Part shown: positions 16,632 through 25,152 of the stretch, piece after piece
Layout: each line of letters begins with the position of its first letter
Numbering within the stretch: position 1 is the first letter of the stretch
Assembly: GCF_014217855.1 (NCBI RefSeq)
Contig: NZ_CP059059.1
Location: 248,001 to 312,000, forward strand
Reading direction: 5' to 3'
Length of the DNA: 64,000 bases
Source of the DNA: Synechococcus sp. HK01-R
GTDB lineage: Bacteria; Cyanobacteriota; Cyanobacteriia; PCC-6307; Cyanobiaceae
Notes under the pieces: model-generated
What the model was told of the DNA's origin: nothing
Database searches by the model: none
The model's input: the letters and a program-made list of their open reading frames with translations, nothing else
Program-made: the position numbers and the translations under genes

Positions 16632-19600
16632 TCAAACGGTTGTCAGAGCATATTGCTGGTTGTGCTCTTCAATCAGCGAAACGACTGACTGATCAAGACC
16701 AGCTGCCATCACGCCCGAGCTGCCTTCCAGCTCGTCGATGAAGGCACGTTCGTGACCTTGGCTGGCATCATGTAGAACACCAGATTCGATCGCATTCTGC
16801 TCGGCAAAGGCACTGCTATCCCAGTGGCGACCATTCTGTTCAAACAGATCCATCATGCTGAACTTGGAAGAAACTCCTGCAAAGAGCTGATCTCCCTGAT
16901 GGAGAGTCTGATTCCAATCAGCATCAATGATTGACAAATCAATGATATCGATCGTTCCGTCGAAATTGGCATCCACATCATGGGGGGTACTAGAAGCTCG
17001 AGCACCAGCCTCTAGCGCAGCCAGATCCTTCATCCCAACGCGACCATCGTAGTTCAGGTCACCTTGGAACGTCACCAGGTGCTTCACCTGGAACTGCTCA
17101 ATCTGAGTGGAGTCCCACATGAAGTCGCCATAGGCCTCAAGCTTGTAGCCAAGCTCGTGGGTATCAACAACAGAACCAGCTTCACCAATGATTTGGAACG
17201 TTGTTGTGATCTCAGCCACTTCGCCTTGGCCAACCTCAGGGCTCCAGCCAAGTTCAGTAAGAGTATCAGTACCGTTGCTGAACTGAGCACTCACGTCAGC
17301 AACAGAATTGCTGAGTGAAGTGAGCTTCATGTCAGTGAAGGTGAACTCACCATTGTTTTGCCAGGTATTCGACTGCATGATCGTGTCACCACGACGCACG
17401 AGGTTGGAGAATTCTCCTTCGCCATATTTGCGAATCTCGCGCTGTGTTCCCAGATCAAAGCTACCTTCAGCGACCAGCTCAGCTTGTGCAGAGCGGGCGA
17501 CGACCTCAAGATCAGGATTGAGCATCGCATATTGGCCGCCAAGGTCACGCAGGGAGTATTGGTCTTGCCAGACAACACTGTCAATGTTGGCATCAACAGA
17601 GAAGCTCAGAGGAACGCTGAAGTTCTCCGTGTTCATGAAGCCATAGACATCCTCTGAACGCTCGGCCTTGATCAGATCATTAATGTCGCCACGCTGTTCC
17701 AGTGCAACATACGCAAGGACCTGACGATTCGACACCGAGTGCCCAGTACCGAGAGACTCGAGACCAGCACCAGCGAAACGGATCGACTGAGTACCGTCGT
17801 GACACTCGTGAATCTCAACACGACGCTGAACATTCAGATCGTCTGTAAAGAAGATGTTTTCTTCCTTTAGCTCAAAGACGTCACCGAATGCCTGGCCCAG
17901 ATCCACCGTGAAGTCGAGAGTGTTGATGCTCGAGTCACGGAGTGATTCAGCGGTAATCGCTAGATAAAACTTGCTACCTTGCTCGGCCTCATTCCCGAAC
18001 TGGCGCAAGACAATTTCATCAGCAGAATCACCAGTAAAGACAGGCTGCTTGACAAGACTTAGGCCGAGGTCAATTGCCTTCTCGGCAAATTCCTTGTAGT
18101 AGAAGCGTGATGCACTTCCATCGGGGTCACCAGCTTGCTCATCGGGATGTTCACAATCAGCGTGATCGTGAGCAGCAGCTGCAGCTCCCTCTTCGCAATC
18201 TTCACCACCGCAACAGTCTGCGTGGTCGTGGGCGTCACCTTCGGCACAATCGGCGTGGTCATGAGCGGCTGCGTCCGTACCGTGATCATGGTCGGCTACA
18301 GCGGCCGGATCTGCCTCGAGTGATTCGGCGATTACCGTCTCACCCGCAGCTCCCTCTTCGCATGCTTCACCGTCGACACATTCATCATGATTGTGCGCTG
18401 CAGCATCCGTACCGTGATCGTGCTCGTGGTCGTGTGCAGCCGCTGGATCTGCCTCGAGTGATTCGGCGATTACCGTCTCAGCCGCAGCTCCCTCTTCGCA
18501 TGCTTCACCGTCGACACATTCATCATGATTGTGCGCTGCAGCATCCGTACCGTGATCGTGCTCGTGGTCGTGTGCAGCCGCTGGATCTGCCTCGAGTGAT
18601 TCGGCGATTACCGTCTCAGCCGCAGCTCCCTCTTCGCATGCTTCACCGTCGACACATTCATCATGATTGTGCGCTGCAGCATCCGTACCGTGGTCGTGCT
18701 CGTGGTCGTGTGCAGCCGCTGGATCTGCCTCGAGTGATTCGGCGATTACCGTCTCAGCCGCAGCTCCCTCTTCGCATGCTTCACCGTCGACACATTCATC
18801 ATGATTGTGCTCTGCTGCATCCGTACCGTGGTCGTGCTCGTGGTCGTGTGCAGCCGCTGGATCTGCCTCGAGTGATTCGGCGATTACCGTCTCAGCCGCA
18901 GCTCCCTCTTCGCATGCTTCACCGTCGACACATTCATCATGATTGTGCTCTGCTGCATCCGCACCGTGGTCGTGCTCGTGGCCGACTTCGTGGTGGTAAT
19001 TCGCGAGGGACTCCGAGTCACCGAAATTCACCCATTCAAAACCCTTGAACTCAGCACTGCCGGTTGCGCGACTCTTAATTTTAAGGCTTGCACCATCGAA
19101 ACTGATTTCGTAGTTGTCATCCGATTGATCAGAATCCAACTCGCCGTCGTAATCAAGCTTTCCACCAAGCAGCAGGTTGTCTTGCAGCGAGTCGCTCAGA
19201 GCTTCGTAAGTTGTCGTTGGCTGATCACCATCTGAGCTGTCCGCAGACTCAATGCGCAGAGCGGCACCAGGAGAGTCTGTGGTATAGATCTTGATGCCCT
19301 CTCCATTCTCTGCCTCGTTAAAGTCAATCGTGATTGCACTATGCTCAGGGCAGTCATCGCAGTCGGCATACAGGATTTGATCCTGTGGACGCCTACCTGT
19401 GATGGTGTTCTCCTCGTAATGTTCACCCAGGAGAAGAACACGATGATCGGAGATAAGCGCCGTTACATCGATGTCTGTGGCGGACTTGCTGAGGATTGTA
19501 ATCTTGTCCTCAAGCAGATCTGTCTCACTGAAGTCTCCAAAGAGCTGAACCCTCTGGACGGCGTCAGCCTCAGAAGCCTCACCGAGGTTCAGCGTGTATT

Positions 19601-22600
19601 CCTCAACCCTAGAAATCTCGGCGATGAGCTGGAATGTTTCGGCTGAGAGTGGCTGATCTTGAGCAACCTCTCCAATCGCCCTGAGAACGACAGTCTCGGT
19701 GCGCTCACTCAAATCACCGTACAGCGCTTTCAGTTCCTCACGGTAAGAGGCATTGATAGAGGTCTCATCATCAGAAGCGATTGCATAGATGCGGTAGGTC
19801 TCGGTTTTGGCGTCTCCACGAATGATCGCGTGATCGCCTCTCTCAGCGTGGTTTCCACCATCAAGAAGATCCCGCCCATTTGCAGCATTCTCCTCAAGTG
19901 AGCCTTCTGCATTCACAAACAGCACATCATCCCAGTTATTGCCATTCAGCTCATCGTCACCCTTGCCGCCAAACAGGACAACACGGGATTTACCAGAGTA
20001 GCTCAGGACGTCATTGCTATCCGATGCACCAGGGGCAAAGTGGAAGACGCCATCTTTTGTCAACAACATCTCTACACTGCGCAATATATCAGTGCCATCG
20101 ATATCATTTGAAATCTGCAGCTCACCACCCACAAGGTCAAAGGCTAGATCTGCGACGTTGGTGCCGTAGATGGCCATATCCATACCGGTGCCACCGTCGA
20201 GATAGTCATCGCCAGTACCTCCAACCAGAACGTCATTACCGTAGTAACCGTTAATCCTGTCGTTACCGCCGCCGCCATGGATGAAAGAATCACCCCAGAA
20301 ATTGTCGTCGGCGCTAGGGGTGATCACATCATCTTCTTCTGAACCCCAGAGCATGTTGCTGAAGTTAGCCATCACATCTGCCGTCAGATTTGATGGGGTC
20401 CCGATCGTGACATCCTGACCGAGATGGCCCTCATGCCCTGTATGCCCTGCATGTCCGCCACCCGCCGCAGCAGGATCAGTAGCAATCGGAGTGCCATGGA
20501 AGCCAGAACCATCCGGCCGGGTTGGTGTTGTTCCTACAGCGATGTCAGCTGACGTGCTGTGATCGATTCCCGTAACCGGATCGATGGAGTTGGTTGGCCC
20601 ATCATGGATTCCAGGCGTATGCGCTGGATCATGCATTAATGGGAAGTAATCAGGTGAAAGGCTGAATTCTTCTGTTACGTATGCACCCTCCTGGAAGAAG
20701 CCGTCATACAGCTGAGTCCAGAAGTTATACATCATCATTGAATCTTCGTGATTAAGGTTGTGGCAGTGGAACACAAAGCCGCCTTCAAAGGTGCGGAAAT
20801 GCATAACGATTTCCGCAGTTGTATTGGGTCCTAGAATCGTTGTATCACTCTTCCATTGCTTCTCAGGCCAGTAATCAGGGCCGGGCTCTCGTCCTTCAAT
20901 CGTCAACACCTGGTGCGATTCCAGGTGGATATGGATCGGATGCCACCAACCGCCGGAACCATTAATCAGATTCCACTGTTCCGCATTGCCAAGCGTGATT
21001 GCATTATCAACTCGCTCATGTTCCCAGGCCTGCTGGTTGATCACCCACATGCCTCCCCGACGTCCGAATTCAAACTGACGAGTGCGTGTCACCATGTCAC
21101 GAGTGATCTCGTGGTGCTCGCGTAACGGGGTGTCTAGCGTCAGGTTGTATGTCGGCGTGGAAGGTGTCGCTTCACCAACCACAATCTTCATAATGCGATC
21201 GGAGAACCCTGTATCGCCTAGATCATTGAGTTTTCCGACCGGCCCACGGCCTGACTGCTGCTCAGCTGTGTTCACCAAATAGAGAACTGTGCCTGGCTCG
21301 TATTTGCTGAAGTCCATCACCACATCAGCGCGCTGAGCCATGGAGAGGGTGAACTCTTCCATCGCCAATGGTTCACCGTTCAGCCAGGTATCGTTGCCGA
21401 TCCGCAAATGCTCTTGCATTGTGCCGGCTTCATCTTGAATGCTGAGCTGATAGATGCGACCGGTGGATGCGCCAAGCATGCGCAAACGGGTTTGGGTGGG
21501 CTCCACCACAAGGAACGGGTATGACTTCCCGTTGATAACGGCTACATCTCCAAGATAACCGTCAATATTGTCACCTACAGGGGAACCATCAAAGAAAAAA
21601 GAACCATCTGCATTGAATGTGCGATCGGAAATAGCCAGTGCAATGTCATATTTTGAGTTTGTCGACATAAACTTCGCTTCATCCCACTCCACAGGATTGC
21701 CATTGGCGTCCTTATTGGACCAACCAGGCAGAACCATGTTCTTGACGAGATCCAGCTCAAACTCGTCATAGGACAGCCAGAATCCAGACATACCCTGGAT
21801 CACGTGCAGGTCTGTCAGGTCCTCACCGTGATCGTGATACCACATGGTGGATGGAGCCTCGCTGAAGTCAGGCTGCCCATCCTCACCATTCGGGACTGTA
21901 TTGGCGTAGTAATAATCCCGATACATTCCGGGATTAACTACATTTGAAGAGTATCCATCTGAGTGAGATGGGTTATGGCCACCATGCAGGTGAATCGATT
22001 CGCGCTGGGGGAATCCCTCTGGATTAATGCCCTCAAATGGAGGTAAATCGTTGTAGTGGCGAACCACAACCGGCTGGCCAACCTTCGTCTTAAATGTTGT
22101 GCCAGGGTATGTGCCATCGTATCCGTAAATCGGCGTTACGATCTGCTGATCTGCTCCATCGGCAACAACCTGGGTATTTGCAATCTCATACTGGGAATAC
22201 CAGTAAACAGGATCATCAGTGCTGAAATATGGCGTTGTGCGCTGATCCGAGGAAATATTGTATTCAAAGAACTCATTTGCCATCCCGCCATAGAGTTCTT
22301 GGGTGGGATCAACATCTTGATACAGAGCAGGAGCCCCGCTTCTATCCGCTGAGGGAGCAGGATTGAAGCCCCAAGGCCCTACGCCATTGCCGATATATTC
22401 AGGCAGTTTCAGGCTGGGTACCGTGACCGGTGACGCCCATTTCGTGATAGCAAAAGGAGTATCTTCGCCCTGATATCGCTCGGTTTCGACAAAAATCGGG
22501 TTCGTTGTGTCCTTGATCAGAACTTGAACGCCTTCGTAAACCAGGGTGCCGCGAGGCTTGTCGCTGTAAAGATTTAGCTTGAAGTACTCATCTCCATCAG

Positions 22601-22838
22601 CAACCCAGTCCTCTGCCAGCTGGTGGACAATTTGAGCGGTTCCATCGGCCTGGATTGTGGCCTGGCCGACAATGGTTCCAGCGGCGAGATCAGTGGAGTC
22701 GACCGATTGATCGATGGCTGTATCAAGCGCGTAATGAATGATGGTGCCTGCAGGTGCGCCATCCGCGTGAACAGTGGTGATGAGCTGACCACCTTCCTCA
22801 ACTGAGGCCTGGGAGGTCGTAATTGAGTAAGCGGCCAT
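16632..22838 (-). CDS. Giant chimeric multicopper oxidase with RTX-like repeats, tandem His/Cys-rich array and dockerin-like C-terminus
   Basis: About 2068 residues from the ATG at 22838; an in-frame GTG five codons earlier is possible. Domains in order: a Calx-beta-like N-terminal module (about 1-115); a CotA-type multicopper oxidase (about 125-780) with all four copper motifs, HLHGGH 283-288, HDH 335-337, HPIHIH 633-638 and HCHNLNHEDSMMM 691-703 (C692, H697 and M702 fit the type-1 site); RTX-like glycine/aspartate repeats (GGGGNDRINGYYGNDVLVGG near 860, GGKGDDELNG near 957); five tandem 46-residue His/Cys/Glu-rich units and a degenerate tail (about 1287-1568); a beta-rich part possibly cohesin-like (about 1590-1900); and a dockerin-like pair of calcium loops (GDLNYDGRVGMKDLAALEAG near 1930; DANFDGTIDIIDLS near 1960). 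No Sec signal is seen; RTX repeats suggest type I secretion. Oxidation of Cu(I), Mn(II), Fe(II) or phenolics is possible. Base composition is visibly lower in GC than the flanks. Confidence 0.85.
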   Translation of the reverse strand: MAAYSITTSQASVEEGGQLITTVHADGAPAGTIIHYALDTAIDQSVDSTDLAAGTIVGQATIQADGTAQIVHQLAEDWVADGDEYFKLNLYSDKPRGTLVYEGVQVLIKDTTNPIFVETERYQGEDTPFAITKWASPVTVPSLKLPEYIGNGVGPWGFNPAPSADRSGAPALYQDVDPTQELYGGMANEFFEYNISSDQRTTPYFSTDDPVYWYSQYEIANTQVVADGADQQIVTPIYGYDGTYPGTTFKTKVGQPVVVRHYNDLPPFEGINPEGFPQRESIHLHGGHNPSHSDGYSSNVVNPGMYRDYYYANTVPNGEDGQPDFSEAPSTMWYHDHGEDLTDLHVIQGMSGFWLSYDEFELDLVKNMVLPGWSNKDANGNPVEWDEAKFMSTNSKYDIALAISDRTFNADGSFFFDGSPVGDNIDGYLGDVAVINGKSYPFLVVEPTQTRLRMLGASTGRIYQLSIQDEAGTMQEHLRIGNDTWLNGEPLAMEEFTLSMAQRADVVMDFSKYEPGTVLYLVNTAEQQSGRGPVGKLNDLGDTGFSDRIMKIVVGEATPSTPTYNLTLDTPLREHHEITRDMVTRTRQFEFGRRGGMWVINQQAWEHERVDNAITLGNAEQWNLINGSGGWWHPIHIHLESHQVLTIEGREPGPDYWPEKQWKSDTTILGPNTTAEIVMHFRTFEGGFVFHCHNLNHEDSMMMYNFWTQLYDGFFQEGAYVTEEFSLSPDYFPLMHDPAHTPGIHDGPTNSIDPVTGIDHSTSADIAVGTTPTRPDGSGFHGTPIATDPAAAGGGHAGHTGHEGHLGQDVTIGTPSNLTADVMANFSNMLWGSEEDDVITPSADDNFWGDSFIHGGGGNDRINGYYGNDVLVGGTGDDYLDGGTGMDMAIYGTNVADLAFDLVGGELQISNDIDGTDILRSVEMLLTKDGVFHFAPGASDSNDVLSYSGKSRVVLFGGKGDDELNGNNWDDVLFVNAEGSLEENAANGRDLLDGGNHAERGDHAIIRGDAKTETYRIYAIASDDETSINASYREELKALYGDLSERTETVVLRAIGEVAQDQPLSAETFQLIAEISRVEEYTLNLGEASEADAVQRVQLFGDFSETDLLEDKITILSKSATDIDVTALISDHRVLLLGEHYEENTITGRRPQDQILYADCDDCPEHSAITIDFNEAENGEGIKIYTTDSPGAALRIESADSSDGDQPTTTYEALSDSLQDNLLLGGKLDYDGELDSDQSDDNYEISFDGASLKIKSRATGSAEFKGFEWVNFGDSESLANYHHEVGHEHDHGADAAEHNHDECVDGEACEEGAAAETVIAESLEADPAAAHDHEHDHGTDAAEHNHDECVDGEACEEGAAAETVIAESLEADPAAAHDHEHDHGTDAAAHNHDECVDGEACEEGAAAETVIAESLEADPAAAHDHEHDHGTDAAAHNHDECVDGEACEEGAAAETVIAESLEADPAAAHDHEHDHGTDAAAHNHDECVDGEACEEGAAGETVIAESLEADPAAVADHDHGTDAAAHDHADCAEGDAHDHADCCGGEDCEEGAAAAAHDHADCEHPDEQAGDPDGSASRFYYKEFAEKAIDLGLSLVKQPVFTGDSADEIVLRQFGNEAEQGSKFYLAITAESLRDSSINTLDFTVDLGQAFGDVFELKEENIFFTDDLNVQRRVEIHECHDGTQSIRFAGAGLESLGTGHSVSNRQVLAYVALEQRGDINDLIKAERSEDVYGFMNTENFSVPLSFSVDANIDSVVWQDQYSLRDLGGQYAMLNPDLEVVARSAQAELVAEGSFDLGTQREIRKYGEGEFSNLVRRGDTIMQSNTWQNNGEFTFTDMKLTSLSNSVADVSAQFSNGTDTLTELGWSPEVGQGEVAEITTTFQIIGEAGSVVDTHELGYKLEAYGDFMWDSTQIEQFQVKHLVTFQGDLNYDGRVGMKDLAALEAGARASSTPHDVDANFDGTIDIIDLSIIDADWNQTLHQGDQLFAGVSSKFSMMDLFEQNGRHWDSSAFAEQNAIESGVLHDASQGHERAFIDELEGSSGVMAAGLDQSVVSLIEEHNQQYALTTV
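18291..18980 (-). repeat. Five tandem 138-bp coding repeats (46-residue His/Cys/Glu-rich units)
   Basis: Spacing of identical landmarks (for example TTCATCATGA at 18381 and 18519) is exactly 138 bases, preserving frame. Each unit encodes HEHDHGTDAAxHNHDECVDG, then EACEEGAA, then ETVIAESLEADPA with an AAHD junction. Units differ at only a few positions (Ala/Glu before HNH, Ala/Thr after HDHG, one Ala/Gly). Downstream in the protein a degenerate sixth part (to about 18135) adds HDHADC and CCGGEDC motifs. The near-identity at DNA level indicates recent unequal crossing-over or slippage. The clustered His and Cys should bind soft or borderline metals such as Cu, Zn or Ni. Confidence 0.92.
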
Positions 22839-23159
22839 TTGCTTAGGCCCCACGAGGGGGATCTATTCATTTGCCAAACTATCTGCAACACCCAGGGCCA
22901 GGCACTGGCAAGGTCACTCGTTGCTTGTCTCAAGCATTTGGATGCGTTTTGCGTACTTTCTAACGCGATTTACAGCGCTGATCTTCGCAATCCATACAGC
23001 TTCTGCGTTTTTCGGACATTTGCATCCAGTTTTCTTGCTTCCCCGTTCTCCAGCTCGCCTGGTCCTATGAAGGCCGGCCCTCGACTCCCTTCTCGCCGCT
23101 GCTTCGATTGACTGGTCAGGCCAATCAACCAGCTCCAACAAACTAGTAGTACAACCATC
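22839..23159. other. Intergenic region upstream of the oxidase gene
   Basis: About 320 bases between the terminase stop and the oxidase start, both on the minus strand. It must carry the oxidase promoter unless transcription reads through from the terminase. I see TTGAGA and other AT-rich hexamers near 22920-22960, but no convincing -35/-10 pair, copper-regulator box or hairpin terminator, and no small gene. Confidence 0.4.
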
Positions 23160-24710
23160 TCAATAAATCCTTATCCGACAGCCACCAACCGGCACTCTCC
23201 ATCCATGCTGCTTCTGATTGGCTGCGGTGAGGACATAGCGCACTGAATCCGCGCTGTGATCAGGTGCAGTCCTTTCCATATCCTCTGGGTTCTTTTCATC
23301 GCTAACGCAGTAGGGCAATGTTTGCCAAAGCGATTCGCAGGATTCGGAGATGAAGAGCCCGGGTGCCCCGTCGCGGTCTGCTGCGTAGAGGAGCTGTTTC
23401 ATGAACTGCCAGCCAACGGCTCTCGAGCTTTTGGGGCTACCGGTGATCTGGAAGCCGTAGCGGGCGAAGTCGTTGGCCAAGGTGACCGGTGCATCCCAGT
23501 GCTCTGCCGTCATTCCCAGCTGAGCGGTGACGGCCGAATCCATGATCGTGCGGCGCTTGCCGACATCGGCAAAGCTCATCCCGTAGTGACTGAGCAGCCC
23601 GCCAACCCTCGAGGCGAAGCGTTGCGTGGTGAGCGAACGGTCGCCGCGATTCCATTCCTTGGAGCCATCCGGCTGGATCGAGCAGATGTAAGCCTCATCC
23701 AGGCAGATCCACGATCCGCGGGGGATCACCTTCCCGCCGAGCTCGATCCAGTCATCCACCACCTCGACCATCAGCACTGCGCAGGCCGGTGATGCAGTGC
23801 CCCAGTCACAGCCAAGCCAGCACCACCGCGACTGGTGTTCGCGTCTAATCGCCGGCCCATCAACGCCTTGATACGGGAGGCTCAACCCGCCGGGCAACAT
23901 GCTGCGCTCGATCGACAGGCAGGCACCGAAGAAGCCGGCTGTGACCTGCCCCCAATCGCCATAGACCTCAGCGGCGATCTTGCTCTCATCGCAAAAGCAG
24001 CTGGCCTTGAGCTCGGCTTCGTATTGGTCGGGGTTGCTCAGGTGTGGGTTATCCCTGAGCGTCGACTTGATCCAGCAGGTCTCGCCACCACCGAAGAACT
24101 CGCAGCGCCAGATCCGACCGGGCAGCTGCTTGGAAACGATGTAGTCCCGCACCCACCAGGAGCCAGGGCCAAGGGGGTTGCAGGTGGCGATGAACTTGGG
24201 CACCACCGCCGGATCGGTGGTTCGCATTGAGCTCCGTGCCCGCAGCACCACCTGAGGGTCAGGCTCCTGGGTCAGCTCATCCCAGAAGATGTGGCTCAGG
24301 TCTTCACCTTGGATCTTGGCGAAGGCTTCGCCGCCATCCATGTGGATCAGCCGCAGGATGCCGCCGTTGCTCAGGCGCCATGTGCGCTTGGCCTTGAGAT
24401 AGCGGCTACCGGGCATCAGCATTGGCAGCTGGCCCTGCAGCAGATCCTCGAGCTTGGAGAGGCCCGCCAGATCGTGACGGATCAGCACGGCGTTGAAACC
24501 GTCGCCGCTGATTAGCGCGAAGTACCCGATCAACCAGACCAGGAGGATCGACTTTCCGCCGCCGCGGCCGCCGGCCAAAACCAGGCTGTTGAGCGAATCA
24601 ACCGATTGCACCAAGCCGGCGACCTTGCGCTGCCATGGGGAGAGCTGCAGAGGCTTAACCGGCATGGGCTGCTCCATAAGCCCCAGTCTGCCGAGATTCG
24701 CCGTTGACAT
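23160..24710 (-). CDS. Phage terminase large subunit (TerL), orphan
   Basis: The 516-residue DNA-packaging motor of tailed phages. The ATPase half has Walker A LAGGRGGGKS (about 45-54), Walker B LSHIFWDELT near 140 and the coupling motif FIATCNPLGPGSW near 190. The RNase H-fold nuclease half has LGCDWGTASPACAVLMVEVV near 300 and the closing acidic motif TAPDHSADSVRYVL near 490. All the expected catalytic residues seem present and the frame is intact. No small terminase, portal, capsid or tail gene is adjacent, so this is not a complete prophage. It lies next to the tmRNA gene inside the repeat-bounded island. It could be a relic, or a component of a satellite or capsid-exploiting element (inference). 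Confidence 0.85.
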   Translation of the reverse strand: MSTANLGRLGLMEQPMPVKPLQLSPWQRKVAGLVQSVDSLNSLVLAGGRGGGKSILLVWLIGYFALISGDGFNAVLIRHDLAGLSKLEDLLQGQLPMLMPGSRYLKAKRTWRLSNGGILRLIHMDGGEAFAKIQGEDLSHIFWDELTQEPDPQVVLRARSSMRTTDPAVVPKFIATCNPLGPGSWWVRDYIVSKQLPGRIWRCEFFGGGETCWIKSTLRDNPHLSNPDQYEAELKASCFCDESKIAAEVYGDWGQVTAGFFGACLSIERSMLPGGLSLPYQGVDGPAIRREHQSRWCWLGCDWGTASPACAVLMVEVVDDWIELGGKVIPRGSWICLDEAYICSIQPDGSKEWNRGDRSLTTQRFASRVGGLLSHYGMSFADVGKRRTIMDSAVTAQLGMTAEHWDAPVTLANDFARYGFQITGSPKSSRAVGWQFMKQLLYAADRDGAPGLFISESCESLWQTLPYCVSDEKNPEDMERTAPDHSADSVRYVLTAANQKQHGWRVPVGGCRIRIY

Positions 24711-24720
24711 CCCGGCGAAT

Positions 24721-24751
24721 TGTCAATCGGGATGTCAATCGGTGATTGACA
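24721..24751. promoter_or_regulatory. Operator-like array: three copies of TGTCAATC upstream of terL
   Basis: TGTCAATC occurs twice in direct orientation (24721-24728 and 24733-24740), followed after GGT by its exact inverse GATTGACA (24744-24751). The last two form a perfect 8-bp dyad with a 3-base spacer. The array ends 10 bases upstream of the terL start codon and so overlaps the region where a promoter or ribosome-binding site would be. This is how a repressor operator would look; the cognate regulator is not in the window. Confidence 0.45.
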
Positions 24752-24791
24752 GGGCGTAATGGCCGCGACCAGAAAGCCAGTGCCAAGCTAC

Positions 24792-24813
24792 TTAAAAGGG
24801 GCCTTCCAGCCCC
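24792..24813 (-). terminator. Intrinsic terminator of ssrA
   Basis: On the minus strand GGGGC, a 6-base loop TGGAAG, GCCCC and TTTTAA follow the tmRNA coding piece. This hairpin is also the most conserved part of the direct repeat found again at 16015. Confidence 0.8.
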
Positions 24814-24843
24814 CATGGATCATTTGGGTGATAAGGCTGACCT
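24797..24843 (+). repeat. Right direct repeat at the 3' end of ssrA (candidate att site)
   Basis: The copy of the repeat that belongs to the intact tmRNA gene: GGGGCCTTCCAGCCCCCATG, then GATCATTTGGGTGATA and TGACCT. With the copy at 16015 it delimits about 8.8 kb. That the gene stays intact on this side, with the extra copy at the other end, fits insertion into the 3' end of ssrA followed by restoration of the gene. Confidence 0.72.
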
Positions 24844-25085
24844 CACCCCATCTCCTTTAAGGATCAGGCAGCAACAGGGGCTGCTTGACGGGAGAAACGA
24901 ACGATGTTGTTCGCAGTTACGGGTTTGCTCTCACCGAGCAGGCTTCAGTCACCCTCCTCATGCCCCGTCGAAACCATTGCAGCCCCAGGGAGGGGGGAAT
25001 GGAGCTGAGCGGAATCGAACCGCTGTCCGAAACACTGGTGTGGATCACCTAGTCCGGTCGAGACCGGACGTTGTCATTCTGACAG
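24840..25085 (-). ncRNA. ssrA: tmRNA, circularly permuted two-piece form
   Basis: Read on the minus strand. The acceptor piece comes first: hairpin GTCCGGT-CTCG-ACCGGAC, then the T arm CAGCGGTTCGATTCCGCTC and acceptor strand CAGCTCC with discriminator A at 25000 (CCA not encoded). A short spacer (24987-24999) follows. The coding piece starts at 24986 with GGGGCTGCAATGGTTTCGAC; its first seven bases pair with CAGCTCC, allowing one G-U. The tag frame at 24914-24864 encodes ANNIVRFSRQAAPVAA and TGA. This order, 3' half before 5' half, is the permuted arrangement known from alpha-cyanobacteria. tmRNA rescues stalled ribosomes and tags the nascent chain for proteolysis. Outer ends (24840, 25085) are approximate. 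A hairpin terminator follows. Confidence 0.95.
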
Positions 25086-25152
25086 CAGTGGTGACGGAGA
25101 GCACAGGATCGTGGGGAGGGACAACCGCCATGCACACCGAAGGATCCCCGCC

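Noticed and set aside
18291-18980. Regularly spaced repeats as a possible CRISPR array
   Set aside because: The units are contiguous 138-bp in-frame coding repeats with no unique spacers and no cas genes nearby.
18074-19048. A 324-codon plus-strand open frame, rich in Arg, His and Pro, opposite the His/Cys-rich repeat array
   Set aside because: It is the complement of the tandem coding repeats; its repeat structure is simply inherited and it resembles no protein family.
23160-24710. Remnant of a complete prophage around TerL
   Set aside because: No portal, capsid, tail, small terminase, lysis or integrase gene was found in the flanks; only the large subunit is present.
24797-24843. The GGGGC-GCCCC hairpin as a dispersed REP-type repeat
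   Set aside because: The copy at this site is explained as the ssrA terminator, and only one other copy was found in the window, at the far side of the accessory genes.
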